Shown piece after piece: positions 33,020 through 40,964 of a DNA stretch of 64,000 nucleotides (position 1 is the first letter of the stretch; each line of letters opens with the position of its first letter). A model generated the notes under the pieces. The model saw nothing but the letters and a program-made list of their open reading frames with translations. It had not been told where the DNA came from and ran no database searches. The translations under genes and the position numbers were made by a program. Source of the stretch: DASZQY01 sp035548515 (GTDB lineage Bacteria; Pseudomonadota; Alphaproteobacteria; Rhizobiales; Kaistiaceae); the NCBI GenBank assembly GCA_035548515.1, contig DASZSW010000010.1, forward strand, positions 1 through 64,000, in the 5' to 3' direction.

Positions 33020-34210
33020 ATGTCGGGCAAGGTTCTGATCGCCGGTGCGGGCATCGCCGGCTGCTGCCTCGCGTGGTGGCTCGAAAAATACGGCTATGCC
33101 GTCACCCTGGTCGAACAGGCGCCGGAGCCGCGCCGGGGCGGCTACGTCATCGATTTCTGGGGTCTCGGTTTCGAGGTCGCCGAGCGCATGCGGCTGCTGG
33201 ACGATCTTAGCCGGCAGGACCTCGACATCCACGAATTCCGCGTCGTTGACGACGCCGGCCGGCGTATCACCGGCATCGATCAGTCCGCGCTGCAGGACAT
33301 GACCCGCGGGCGCCTGATGAGTCTGCAGCGCTCGGCCGTCGCCCTCGGTCTATACGACGCGATCGCGGACCGTGTGGAGCGGCGCTTCGGCGACAGCGTC
33401 GATCGGCTGCGCGAGAGCAGCGACGGCGTCGAGGTGCAGTTTCGCGCCGGCGAGACCGCGCGCTACGATCTCGTCTTCGGCGCCGACGGACTGCACTCCG
33501 CCGTGCGGGAAGCGGCCTTCGGGGACCAGCACCGTTTCGAGCGTTACCTCGGCTATCGTGTCGCCGCGTTCAGCGCGCCGCGATATCCCCACCGCGATCC
33601 CCACGTCTACGTGACCTACGCCAAACCCGGACGCCAGATCTGGCGTGTCACGCTCAACGAGGACGCGTGCGTCTTCCTGCTGCTCGTCGCCGAGCCTGAT
33701 GCCGGCGCCTTCCCCGAGCGCGATCCTGCATCGCAGAATCAGCTGCTGACGCGTCTCTTCGCCGACGCGGGATGGGAAGCGGCCGAGGTCCTGGACGCCT
33801 TGGCCGGCGCCACCGACCTCTATTTCGACCGGGTGAGCCAGATCGAGCTGCCCGCGTGGACGAAGGGCCGCGTCGCGCTGCTCGGCGATGCGTGCGCCTG
33901 TCCAAGCCTGCTGGCGGGCGAGGGGTCGTCGATGGCGATGGCCGAGGCGTATACCCTCGCCGGCGAGCTGCATGCGGCGGGCGGCGACCATGCCGCCGCG
34001 TTCCGGTCATACGAGACCAAGCTGCGCCCGTACGTCGAACGCAAGCAGAAGGCGGCGCGCGGTTTTGCGTCCGGCTTCGTGCCCAAAACTGCCGCCGGCC
34101 TGTGGCTGCGAAATCTTTCGCTGAAAGCCGCGGCGGCCTTCGGCCTCGCGCGCCTTCTCTTCGGCGCGCAGCTTCGCGATCCCCTCACGCTCGCGCGCTA
34201 CGAGTCGTGA
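33020..34210 (+). CDS. FAD-dependent monooxygenase / oxidoreductase
   Basis: This 396-residue flavoprotein of the p-hydroxybenzoate-hydroxylase/TetX fold has the FAD motif GAGIAGCCLAWWLEKYGYAVTLVEQAPEPRRGG, the DG motif VFGADGLHSAVREAAFG and the second FAD contact GRVALLGDACACPSLLAGEGSSMAMAEAYTLAGEL. These groups hydroxylate small aromatic or polyketide compounds using NAD(P)H; the substrate is unknown. The ATG at 33020 has GGAGG at good spacing, whereas an upstream in-frame ATG (32900) lies within the GNAT gene. Confidence 0.9.
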   Translation: MSGKVLIAGAGIAGCCLAWWLEKYGYAVTLVEQAPEPRRGGYVIDFWGLGFEVAERMRLLDDLSRQDLDIHEFRVVDDAGRRITGIDQSALQDMTRGRLMSLQRSAVALGLYDAIADRVERRFGDSVDRLRESSDGVEVQFRAGETARYDLVFGADGLHSAVREAAFGDQHRFERYLGYRVAAFSAPRYPHRDPHVYVTYAKPGRQIWRVTLNEDACVFLLLVAEPDAGAFPERDPASQNQLLTRLFADAGWEAAEVLDALAGATDLYFDRVSQIELPAWTKGRVALLGDACACPSLLAGEGSSMAMAEAYTLAGELHAAGGDHAAAFRSYETKLRPYVERKQKAARGFASGFVPKTAAGLWLRNLSLKAAAAFGLARLLFGAQLRDPLTLARYES

Positions 34211-34217
34211 TCCGTTT

Positions 34218-35645
34218 CTAGAGCAGGCTCCCCTGCGACCCGTCATCCCCGCCGCCACGCCGCCGCTTCGGCGGCTGCGTCAGCCCGTTGGATACCGCCG
34301 CGACATGCCCATCTCCGAATTCGATGTCGAGCCGCTTCCCCCGCGGCACCGCAGCGGCGGACCGCACCGGCTCCCCATCGACCGACACCAGCGCGAACCC
34401 GCGCGCCAGCACCGAGCGATACGACACGACCTCCAGCAGCTTCTCCGCCGCCGCGAGCTTCGCGCCAAGCCGCTCCACCCGCCGCGCGAACGCCGCCTGC
34501 ACCCGCCCGCCGACTCCGGCGAGCCGCTCCCCGCAGGTCGCGACCATGCGCATCACACCCGCCAGCGACAGCCGCCCGGCCGCGCGCTCGAACGCCGCGC
34601 GGTGCGCCCGTGCGTTGGCGATGAGCGCCATGCCAATCCGCCCGGCCACATCGTCGGCCCGCCGCCGCGCCTCCGCGAGCAGGTCCTCCGGCTTCGGCAG
34701 CGCCCGCGCCGCCGCGCGCAATTCCCTCCGCGCCGCCTCCACCTGCCTGAGTGCCCCGGCCGAGAGTCGCGCCGAGAATCCGTCGACCGCCGCGACCAGC
34801 TCGGAGCGCACCGGCACCGCCATCTCCGCCGCGGCCGTCGGCGTCGGCGCGCGTTTGTCGGCGGCAAGATCGATCAGCGTGAAGTCGGTCTCGTGCCCCA
34901 CCGCGGAGACCAGCGGAATCGTCGAAGCCGCCGCCGCGCGCACCACGACCTCCTCGTTGAACGCCCATAGGTCCTCGAGGCTGCCGCCGCCGCGCGCCAC
35001 GATGATGAGGTCCGGTCGCGGATAGCGCCCGCCGGCGGGGAATGCGTTGAACCCGGCGATCGCCGCCGCGACTTCCGCCGCCGCCGTCTCGCCCTGCACG
35101 CGCACCGGCCACAGGATCACCCGCGTCGGGAAGCGGTCGCCGAGCCGGTGCAGGATGTCGCGGATCACCGCCCCGGTCGGCGATGTCACCACGCCGATGA
35201 CGCGCGGCAGGTAGGGCAGGGCCTTCTTCCGCGCCTCGGCAAACAGCCCTTCGCCGGCGAGCGCCTTCCGCCGCGCATCGAGCAGCGCCATCAGCGCGCC
35301 GACGCCCGCCGGCTCCATCGCCTCGATCACGAGCTGGTACTTCGACTGCCCGGGAAACGTCGTCAGCTTCCCCGTCGCGATGACCTCGACGCCTTCCTGC
35401 GGCTTGAAGCGCAGCTTGGGCATCGTCAGCCGCCACACCACCGCCTCCAGCCGTGCGCCCGCATCTTTCAGCGCGAAGTAAGCGTGGCCGGAAGAGTGCG
35501 CGCCCTTGAACCCGGAAATCTCGCCCCGCACGCGCACGTAGCCGAAGCGATCCTCGACCGTCTTGCGCAAGGCCGCCGACAGCTCGGTGACGCTGTATTC
35601 GCCGATGTTTCCCTTGGCCGCCGGCTGAGCCGCGAAATCCGTCAT
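34218..35645 (-). CDS. xseA: Exodeoxyribonuclease VII large subunit
   Basis: This 475-residue protein has the OB-fold N-terminus (YSVTELSAALRKTVEDRFGYVRVRGEISGFKGAHSSGHAYFALKDAGARLEAVVW) and the catalytic core (PRVIGVVTSPTGAVIRDILHRLGDRFP; IIVARGGGSLEDLWAFNEEVVVRAAAAS; ISAVGHETDFTLIDLAADKRAPTPTAAAEM-type text). ExoVII degrades single-stranded DNA from both ends with the small subunit XseB, which is not encoded here. The C-terminal helical part and a Gly/Arg-rich tail complete the protein. It is convergent with the FAD-monooxygenase gene, 7 bp apart. Confidence 0.96.
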   Translation of the reverse strand: MTDFAAQPAAKGNIGEYSVTELSAALRKTVEDRFGYVRVRGEISGFKGAHSSGHAYFALKDAGARLEAVVWRLTMPKLRFKPQEGVEVIATGKLTTFPGQSKYQLVIEAMEPAGVGALMALLDARRKALAGEGLFAEARKKALPYLPRVIGVVTSPTGAVIRDILHRLGDRFPTRVILWPVRVQGETAAAEVAAAIAGFNAFPAGGRYPRPDLIIVARGGGSLEDLWAFNEEVVVRAAAASTIPLVSAVGHETDFTLIDLAADKRAPTPTAAAEMAVPVRSELVAAVDGFSARLSAGALRQVEAARRELRAAARALPKPEDLLAEARRRADDVAGRIGMALIANARAHRAAFERAAGRLSLAGVMRMVATCGERLAGVGGRVQAAFARRVERLGAKLAAAEKLLEVVSYRSVLARGFALVSVDGEPVRSAAAVPRGKRLDIEFGDGHVAAVSNGLTQPPKRRRGGGDDGSQGSLL

Positions 35646-35685
35646 GCGCCAGACCTGACGCCGTTCGCCGATACGGTCAAGCGCG

Positions 35686-35731
35686 CCCCCTCAGTCGGCT
35701 TCGCCGACAGCTCCCCCGTAAACGGGGGAGC
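35686..35731. repeat. Palindromic element (GCTCCCCC type)
   Basis: GTCGGCTTCGCCGAC (35694-35708) and GCTCCCCCGTAAACGGGGGAGC (35710-35731) are two hairpins in tandem between xseA and rsmE. They belong to the same dispersed class as the elements just downstream. Confidence 0.8.
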
Positions 35732-35767
35732 ATCCACGTCGCGACTATGACTCAACGCTGGGCGGAT

Positions 35768-35818
35768 CCTCCCCCGCGAAGCGGGGGAGGCGGACCATGC
35801 GAAGCATGGTGGAGGGGG
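35768..35818. repeat. Palindromic element, CCTCCCCC / ACCATGCGAAGCATGGT type
   Basis: CCTCCCCCGCGAAGCGGGGGAGG (35768-35790) and ACCATGCGAAGCATGGT (35794-35810), then GGAGGGGG. The layout is the same as at 32256-32306, 3.5 kb away, with an identical second hairpin. Confidence 0.87.
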
Positions 35819-35850
35819 CGCCCGCCACTCGAACCCGGCAGAGCCAGAGC

Positions 35851-35908
35851 CATCCCTCCCCTTGCGGGGAGGGCGCCGAGCGCAGCGAGGCGGGTGGGGG
35901 TCTCGCGA
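35851..35908. repeat. Palindromic element (CATCCCTCCCC type)
   Basis: CCCTCCCCTTGCGGGGAGGG (35854-35873) is followed by a CGAGCGCAGCG hairpin and GGCGGGTGGGGGTCTCGCGACG. The same opening and closing text recurs at 40011-40067 and 44556-44613. Confidence 0.85.
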
Positions 35909-35958
35909 CGCTTCAGCTATAATCGCCGCAACCTCGACGGCCAACTCGACCACGGCCC

Positions 35959-36774
35959 ATGATCCGCGACTTCACCTCCACCCGCCTGTTCCTCCGCCCG
36001 GCCCTAAGCGAAGGCGCAGTCGTCGACCTCGACGCGAAGCAGGCGAACTACCTCGCGAACGTGCTCCGCCTCCGCGATAACGACACCGTCCTCGTCTTCA
36101 ACGGCAGCGACGGCGAATGGCGCGCGACGCTGGCGGCCTCGGGCAAGAAGACCTGGCGCCTCACCGCAACCGAACAGACTCGCCCCCAGCCACACGCGCC
36201 GGATCTCCAATACATCTTTGCCCCGCTGAAGCACGCCCGCCTCGACTACATGGTCGAGAAGGCGGTGGAGATGGGCGCCGGCCGCCTCCGCCCGGTCATC
36301 ACGCGCCACACGCAGGTGACGCGCATCAACCGCGATCGCATGGAGGCCAACGCCATCGAAGCAGCAGAGCAATGCGGCATCCTCACGCTCCCCACGATCG
36401 ACGAGCCGATCGCCCTCGGCGATCTCCTCGACCGCTGGGAGAAAAACGACACCGGCCGCCGCCTCATCTTCTGCGACGAATCCGCCGCCGGCGATCCGCT
36501 GACCCAACTCGCGTCATTAAAACGCGACATCGCAAACGAGTCCCCTCTCCCCGGAGGGGAGAGGGACAGGGTGAGGGAAGTCGCACCAAACCCACCGCCG
36601 CTGGCCGTCCTCATCGGCCCCGAAGGCGGCTTCGCGCAGGACGAACGTGCCGCCCTCCTGTCGCGCCCCTACGTCACCGCCATCAGCCTCGGCCCGCGCA
36701 TCCTCCGCGCCGATACAGCAGCGGTCGCGGCGCTCGCCTTGGTCCAGGCAACGCTCGGCGACTGGCGCGCCTGA
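35959..36774 (+). CDS. rsmE: 16S rRNA (uracil-1498-N3)-methyltransferase, with an in-frame repeat insertion
   Basis: This 271-residue SPOUT methyltransferase modifies U1498 of 16S rRNA. Family motifs: N-terminal PUA-like part (LDAKQANYLANVLRLRDNDTVLVFNGSDGEW), KHARLDYMVEKAVEMGAGRLRPVITRHTQVTRINRDRMEANAIEAAEQCG, and the SAM knot LAVLIGPEGGFAQDERAALL with ISLGPRILRADTAAVAALALVQ. Between the DESAAGDPL strand and the knot lies ESPLPGGERDRVREVAPNPPP, which family members lack. It is encoded by a dispersed palindromic repeat at 36541-36580. The insertion keeps the frame and falls in a surface-loop position, so the enzyme is probably active. Confidence 0.93.
   Translation: MIRDFTSTRLFLRPALSEGAVVDLDAKQANYLANVLRLRDNDTVLVFNGSDGEWRATLAASGKKTWRLTATEQTRPQPHAPDLQYIFAPLKHARLDYMVEKAVEMGAGRLRPVITRHTQVTRINRDRMEANAIEAAEQCGILTLPTIDEPIALGDLLDRWEKNDTGRRLIFCDESAAGDPLTQLASLKRDIANESPLPGGERDRVREVAPNPPPLAVLIGPEGGFAQDERAALLSRPYVTAISLGPRILRADTAAVAALALVQATLGDWRA
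36541..36580. repeat. Palindromic element inserted in frame inside rsmE
   Basis: TCCCCTCTCCCCGGAGGGGAGAGGGA (36541-36566) forms a stem of about 11 bp with one bulged C and continues with CAGGGTGAGGGAAGTCGCA. The same class of sequence is intergenic at 984-1041 and 39805-39860. Here it is translated as part of RsmE. Confidence 0.85.
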
Positions 36775-36897
36775 GGCCGGCGGACTAGTGGCAAAGTTGC
36801 GCTGTCGCCCCAGATTGGAGCAGAACGTCCCTCCGATTGCCCGCCCGACTTCCCCCCGCTAATCTCCGCGCCCCATTCACCGGAAAGTTCGTCCCGC

Positions 36898-38268
36898 ATG
36901 GCCCGCGACGTCTCCGACGCGACGCCGATAGAATCCCGCGACCAGCTGGTTGAGGTCATCGCCTCCGGCGGCAAGCCGAAGGCCGAATGGCGCGTGGGCA
37001 CGGAGCACGAAAAGTTCGGCTTCTACCTCGGCGATCATTCGCCGGTCCCTTACGACGGCGATCGCGGCATCCGCCGGCTGCTGGAAGCGATGGAGGGCCT
37101 GCTCGGCTGGACGCCGATCATGGACGATGGCCACATCATCGGTCTGACCGATCCGACGGGGCAGGGCGCCATCTCGCTGGAGCCCGGCGGCCAGTTCGAG
37201 CTGTCCGGCGCCCCCCTCGCCACCATCCACCAGACCGCCCGTGAGGTGAACGCGCACTTGGCGCAGGTGCGCGAATGCGCGACGCCGCTCGGCATCGGCT
37301 TCTTGGGCGTCGGCTTCTCGCCCCGCTGGGCCCGTCGCGAAACGCCCGTGATGCCCAAGTCGCGCTACGCCATCATGGCGCGCTACATGCCGAAGGTCGG
37401 TGGCAAGGGCATCGACATGATGTTCCGCACCTGCACCATCCAGGCCAATCTCGATTTCGCCGATGAGGCCGACATGGTGCGCAAGATGCGCGTCGGCCTC
37501 GCGCTTCAGCCGGTGGTCACGGCGCTCTTCGCCAACTCGCCCTTCACCGAGGGCAAGCCCAACGGCTTCCAGTCCTTCCGCTCCGAGGTCTGGCTCGACA
37601 CGGATCGCGATCGCACCGGCATGCTGCCCTTCGCCTTCGAGCGCGGCTTCGGCTTCGAGCGCTACGTCGACTGGGCGCTCGATGTGCCGATGTATTTCGT
37701 CAAGCGCGGCGCCATCTACCACGATGTCGCCGGCGGCTCCTTCCGCGACTTGATGGCCGGCAAGCTCGAGCAACTCCCGGGCGAGCACGCCACGATGTCG
37801 GACTGGATGAATCACCTCGGCACGCTGTTTCCCGAGGTCCGCCTCAAGCGCTACCTCGAGATGCGCGGCGCCGATGGCGGCGAGGGCAGGGTCATCTCCG
37901 CCGTCCCCGCCTTTTGGGTCGGCCTCATGTACGATTCCCTCGCGCTCGACGCCGCCTGGCAGCTCGTGCAGGACTGGACCGAGACCGAGCGCCAGGAGAT
38001 GCGGAACGCCGTCCCGCTCACCGCCCTCGACACGCCCTTCCGCAACCGCACCGTTCGCGACATCGCGATCGAAGTCGTCGCCCTCGCCAAGGCCGGCCTC
38101 ACCCGCCGCGCCAACAAGAATCGTGAAGGCCACGACGAGTCGGTCTACCTCGCCCCCGTCGAGGAAACGCTGGCCACCGGCAAGACCCCCGCCGACCGCC
38201 TCCTCGACGAATACGAATCCGACTGGCACGGCGACGTCGACAAGGTGTTCACCACCCACGCGTATTGA
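36898..38268 (+). CDS. gshA: Glutamate-cysteine ligase
   Basis: This 456-residue enzyme catalyses the first step of glutathione synthesis, ATP-dependent joining of glutamate and cysteine. It belongs to the plant/alphaproteobacterial GCS2 class: WRVGTEHEKFGFYLGD near residue 31 (metal and ATP ligands), ISLEPGGQFELSGAPLATIHQTAREVNAHL, KVGGKGIDMMFRTCTIQANLDFADEADMVRKMRV, FRSEVWLDTDRDRTGMLPFAFERGFGFERYVDWALDVPMYFV and a C-terminal HGDVDKVF tail. The genes around it (LysR regulator, peroxiredoxin) suit a redox-defence neighbourhood. Glutathione synthetase is not in the window. Confidence 0.95.
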   Translation: MARDVSDATPIESRDQLVEVIASGGKPKAEWRVGTEHEKFGFYLGDHSPVPYDGDRGIRRLLEAMEGLLGWTPIMDDGHIIGLTDPTGQGAISLEPGGQFELSGAPLATIHQTAREVNAHLAQVRECATPLGIGFLGVGFSPRWARRETPVMPKSRYAIMARYMPKVGGKGIDMMFRTCTIQANLDFADEADMVRKMRVGLALQPVVTALFANSPFTEGKPNGFQSFRSEVWLDTDRDRTGMLPFAFERGFGFERYVDWALDVPMYFVKRGAIYHDVAGGSFRDLMAGKLEQLPGEHATMSDWMNHLGTLFPEVRLKRYLEMRGADGGEGRVISAVPAFWVGLMYDSLALDAAWQLVQDWTETERQEMRNAVPLTALDTPFRNRTVRDIAIEVVALAKAGLTRRANKNREGHDESVYLAPVEETLATGKTPADRLLDEYESDWHGDVDKVFTTHAY

Positions 38269-38301
38269 GCGACGTGCGCAGAATCGCACACATCCCAAAA
38301 A

Positions 38302-38333
38302 CAAAAATGGCCCGCCCAGTTACGGGCGGGCCA
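38302..38333 (-). terminator. Rho-independent terminator for the DUF1127 gene
   Basis: Read on the minus strand, TGGCCCGCCC pairs with GGGCGGGCCA (38308-38333) around a 6-nt loop, followed by TTTTTGT. It lies 53 bp after the DUF1127 stop codon and 34 bp after gshA on the other strand. Confidence 0.85.
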
Positions 38334-38385
38334 GGTTGCCGGAGTTCCCAGGGGACCAGGTCCTCCGAATTCGGGAGACGCGGGG

Positions 38386-38688
38386 TTACGCGTCGAAAAC
38401 GCAGAGCGAGCGGGAACGCGTCGCCGCCTTGCGCTCGGCTGAGAACGCTCGCAGCTGATACGACGGATCCTCCGCAAGGCGCGACGCCAGCGCCGAGCGC
38501 ACGTCGCCTTCGGTGAGGCCGATGTCGGCCAGCATGTGCGAATCCCATTCGAGCAGCCGGTTGACGGAGCGGCGGTTCTTCATTGCCGTCCACGCTGAAG
38601 CCACGCGGGCGAAGCCCGCCTCGACGAAGGCGCGCAGGCCGTGGACCGGGCTCGCGATCTCGGAGTGGGTGAATTCGGTGGTAGCCAT
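38386..38688 (-). CDS. DUF1127 domain protein
   Basis: This 100-residue protein has the DUF1127 core AWTAMKNRRSVNRLLEWDSHMLADIGLTEGDVRSALAS (about residues 34-71), a short Arg-rich helical motif abundant in alphaproteobacteria. Small DUF1127 proteins have been linked to RNA turnover and phosphate or stress metabolism in relatives; this longer one has extra N- and C-terminal tails. It has its own terminator and is transcribed divergently from a LysR gene across 186 bp. Confidence 0.9.
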   Translation of the reverse strand: MATTEFTHSEIASPVHGLRAFVEAGFARVASAWTAMKNRRSVNRLLEWDSHMLADIGLTEGDVRSALASRLAEDPSYQLRAFSAERKAATRSRSLCVFDA

Positions 38689-38795
38689 GGCAGTGCTCCT
38701 TCAGGGGTGCGTCGGGGACCGCCCGCTCATGCGGATCGGGGTTGGAGGGCTGGATTGCTCTCGGAACGCTGCCTATATGCGCCAACGCTATTGAT

Positions 38796-38809
38796 CATTC
38801 CAACGAATG
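38796..38809. promoter_or_regulatory. Candidate LysR box between DUF1127 and LysR genes
   Basis: CATTCCAACGAATG has 5-bp inverted arms (CATTC/GAATG) and sits in a T-N11-A context (T38795, A38807), as expected for a LysR autoregulation site. ATTGATC and GTTGATC also occur around it. Location supports the call more than the motif does. Confidence 0.35.
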
Positions 38810-38874
38810 TTTCTAATGTCCATCATCTGTTTCGTTGATCGAAGAACGGCGGTTTTCCGCCAGGAGCGTACGCC

Positions 38875-39753
38875 ATGACCGAGATTCTGGACCTCGACCA
38901 GCTCCGCACCTTCGTTGCGATCGCCGAGTCCGGCAGCTTCACCCGCGCCGCCGAGGTCGTGCACAAGACTCAGTCCGCGGTGTCGATGCAGATGCGCCGA
39001 CTGGAGGAGCGGATCGGCAAGCCGATCTTCGTCCGCGACGGCCGCCAGTCGAAGCTGAGCAGCGAGGGCGAACGCCTCCTGGGTTACGCTCGCCGCATGG
39101 TGCATCTCTCCAACGAGACGCTCGCTGCTTTCGACGAGACCGAGCTCACCGGCTCCGTCGTGCTCGGCACGCCCGATGATTACGCCGACAGGTTCCTGCC
39201 CGAGATTCTCGCCCGCTTTGCCCGCTCCAATCCGCGCGTCGAGGTCACCGTCATGTGCGAGCCGTCGCTGACGCTCGCCGAGCGCGCCCGCACCGCCGAT
39301 ATCGATCTCGCCATCGTCACCGCATGCGGCGAGTTCGACGCCGCGGTCATCCGTCAGGAGCCGCTGCTCTGGGTGACGTCGTCCTCCCACCACACCGAGC
39401 AGGAAGACATCGTCCCGCTGGCGCTGTCGCGCGCGCCGTGCATGTGGCGCGCTGCCGGCCTCGATGCGCTCACCCGCGTCGGCCGCAAGTACCGCATCCG
39501 CTACACCAGCGGCAACTCGACTGCGATCAGCGCCGCGGTGCTCGCCGGCCTCGCCGTCACCGTCGTCGCCGAGTCCGCGCTCCGCCCTGGCATGCGCGTG
39601 CTGTCGGAAGCCGAAGGCTTCCCGCGCCTCCCGAACTGCGAGATCGGCATCCTGCGCTCGTGGAACAAGCCGAACTCCCCGATCGTCGACAAGCTCGCCG
39701 AGCACATCGTCTCCTCGCTCGACAACCTCTCCGTCCCGGCGGTCGCGGCGTAG
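38875..39753 (+). CDS. LysR-family transcriptional regulator
   Basis: This 292-residue regulator has its DNA-binding domain at residues 6-65 (LDLDQLRTFVAIAESGSFTRAAEVVHKTQSAVSMQMRRLEERIGKPIFVRDGRQSKLSSEGERLL) and a C-terminal effector-binding domain (LTGSVVLGTPDDYADRFLPEILARFARSNPRVEVTVMCEPS onward). It is divergent from the DUF1127 gene and close to gshA and a peroxiredoxin. LysR proteins such as OxyR and LsrB control glutathione and peroxide defence in rhizobia, so a redox role is attractive, but no redox Cys pair is obvious (Cys in VMCEPS, TACGEF, APCMWR). Confidence 0.92.
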   Translation: MTEILDLDQLRTFVAIAESGSFTRAAEVVHKTQSAVSMQMRRLEERIGKPIFVRDGRQSKLSSEGERLLGYARRMVHLSNETLAAFDETELTGSVVLGTPDDYADRFLPEILARFARSNPRVEVTVMCEPSLTLAERARTADIDLAIVTACGEFDAAVIRQEPLLWVTSSSHHTEQEDIVPLALSRAPCMWRAAGLDALTRVGRKYRIRYTSGNSTAISAAVLAGLAVTVVAESALRPGMRVLSEAEGFPRLPNCEIGILRSWNKPNSPIVDKLAEHIVSSLDNLSVPAVAA

Positions 39754-39804
39754 CGACAGGCACAGCGCACGCTCTCAACAGAGGCTCCCTCTCAACAGAG
39801 GCAC

Positions 39805-39860
39805 CCCTCTCCCATAGGGAGAGGGCCATGAGCCTTGGCGAACCGCAGGTGAGCTTAGGC
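39805..39860. repeat. Palindromic element (CCCTCTCCC type)
   Basis: CCCTCTCCCATAGGGAGAGGG (39805-39825) is followed by CATGAGCCTTGGCGAACCGCAGGTGAGCTTAGGCGAATGGGGTGAGGGG. The hairpin-plus-GGGTGAGGG layout is that of the elements at 984 and within rsmE. Confidence 0.8.
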
Positions 39861-39900
39861 GAATGGGGTGAGGGGTTCGGCCTTATCCGGAGAGGTCATA

Positions 39901-39968
39901 GCCCTCACCCTTCGCCTCTAATTCGCTACGCTCATAAGAGGCGAAGCCCTCTCCCGACGGGAGAGGCG
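39901..39968. repeat. Palindromic element, inverted copy of the CCCTCTCCC class
   Basis: CCCTCACCCTTCGCCTCT (39902-39919) pairs in part with AGAGGCGAAG (39937-39946) and is followed by CCTCTCCCGACGGGAGAGG (39948-39966). It reads as a reverse-oriented relative of the element at 984, so with its left neighbour it forms an inverted pair. Confidence 0.75.
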
Positions 39969-40010
39969 GCACCTTGGCACCGGCCGCTCCAACCCGCCCG
40001 AAAGAGTCGC

Positions 40011-40067
40011 CATCCCTCCCCCTTGCGGGGAGGGGGGACCATCGCGAAGCGATGGTGGGTGGGGGTC
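40011..40067. repeat. Palindromic element (CATCCCTCCCCC type)
   Basis: CCCTCCCCCTTGCGGGGAGGG (40014-40034) and ACCATCGCGAAGCGATGGT (40038-40056) are followed by GGGTGGGGGTCGCA. This is the fullest example of the class shared with 35851 and 44556. Confidence 0.87.
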
Positions 40068-40240
40068 GCACCAGCGCCCGCGATCAGCCCCCATCCCGCA
40101 AACCCAATCCCCAATCCCCAACCTCAGCGCACGCCCATTCCCCGCCACCCCCCGCGCGCGAACGCCCCATTCCTTGAGCCACCCCGCCCAGCGGCCTACA
40201 TCCTCCCCACGAGAACAAAATTCCAACCGGAGTGACTCCC

Positions 40241-40903
40241 ATGTCCCTGCGCATCGGCGACACCGCGCCCGATTTCGAGGCCAACACCACCGAGGGGCCG
40301 ATCAAGTTCCACCAGTGGCTGGGCGACTCCTGGGGCATCCTCTTCTCCCACCCGAAAGACTTCACCCCGGTCTGCACCACCGAGCTCGGCGCCATGGCCA
40401 AGCTCAGCCCCGACTTCAGGAAGCGCAACGTCAAGGTCATCGGCCTCAGCGTCGATCCGGTCGAGAAGCATTCCGGCTGGGCGAAGGACATCGCCGAGGT
40501 CTCCGGCGCCGCCCCCGATTTCCCGATGATCGAGGATCCCCAGCTCAAGGTGTCGAAGCTCTACGACATGCTGCCCGCCGGCGCCGGCGAGACGTCGGAA
40601 GGCCGCACCGCCGCCGACAACCAGACCGTCCGCGTCGTCTACGTCATCGGCCCCGACAAGAAGATCAAGCTCCAGCTCGCCTACCCGATGACCACCGGCC
40701 GCAACTTCGATGAGATCCTGCGCGTGGTGGATTCCCTCCAGCTCACCGCCAGGCACAAGGTCGCGACACCGGCGAACTGGAAGCACGGCGAAGACGTCAT
40801 CATCGCCGGCTCCGTCACCGACGAAGACGCGAAGAAGACCTACCCCAACGGCTGGAAGACCCCGAAACCCTATATCCGCATCGTCCCGCAACCGCGGGGG
40901 TAG
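40241..40903 (+). CDS. Peroxiredoxin, 1-Cys Prx6 type
   Basis: This 220-residue thiol peroxidase has the peroxidatic Cys in DFTPVCTTELG (Cys45 from the chosen ATG), the variant typical of Prx6/PrxA proteins, with the long C-terminal dimerisation extension (TGRNFDEILRVVDSLQLTARHKVATPANWKHGEDVIIAGSVTDEDAKKTYPNGWKTPKPYIR). No second resolving Cys is present, so glutathione or another thiol must regenerate it. That fits gshA lying 2 kb upstream, though they are not one operon. The ATG at 40241 has GGAG at good spacing. A rho-independent terminator follows. Confidence 0.95.
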   Translation: MSLRIGDTAPDFEANTTEGPIKFHQWLGDSWGILFSHPKDFTPVCTTELGAMAKLSPDFRKRNVKVIGLSVDPVEKHSGWAKDIAEVSGAAPDFPMIEDPQLKVSKLYDMLPAGAGETSEGRTAADNQTVRVVYVIGPDKKIKLQLAYPMTTGRNFDEILRVVDSLQLTARHKVATPANWKHGEDVIIAGSVTDEDAKKTYPNGWKTPKPYIRIVPQPRG

Positions 40904-40935
40904 GGCGGCTTCTCACATCGCGGCGGAAGTTTCAG

Positions 40936-40964
40936 GGCGCGCTCCGCAAGGGGCGCGCCTTTTT
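40936..40964 (+). terminator. Rho-independent terminator after the peroxiredoxin gene
   Basis: GGCGCGC (40936-40942) pairs with GCGCGCC (40953-40959) across a 10-nt loop and is followed by five T (40960-40964). The minus-strand gene of the island ends inside the T-tract. Confidence 0.85.

Larger units (their letters stand above)
39754..40240. other. Repeat-rich intergenic region without a gene
   Basis: Between the LysR and peroxiredoxin genes lie nearly 490 bp of stacked palindromic elements and simple AC/C-rich text (for example CCCATCCCGCAAACCCAATCCCCAATCCCC). Open frames here are low-complexity and lack family features. The peroxiredoxin SD (CGGAGTGACTCCC) is at its end. Confidence 0.8.

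Noticed and set aside
38302..38333. A REP-type element near gshA
   Set aside because: It has the stem and T-tract of a terminator on the minus strand and lacks the second hairpin of the repeat family.
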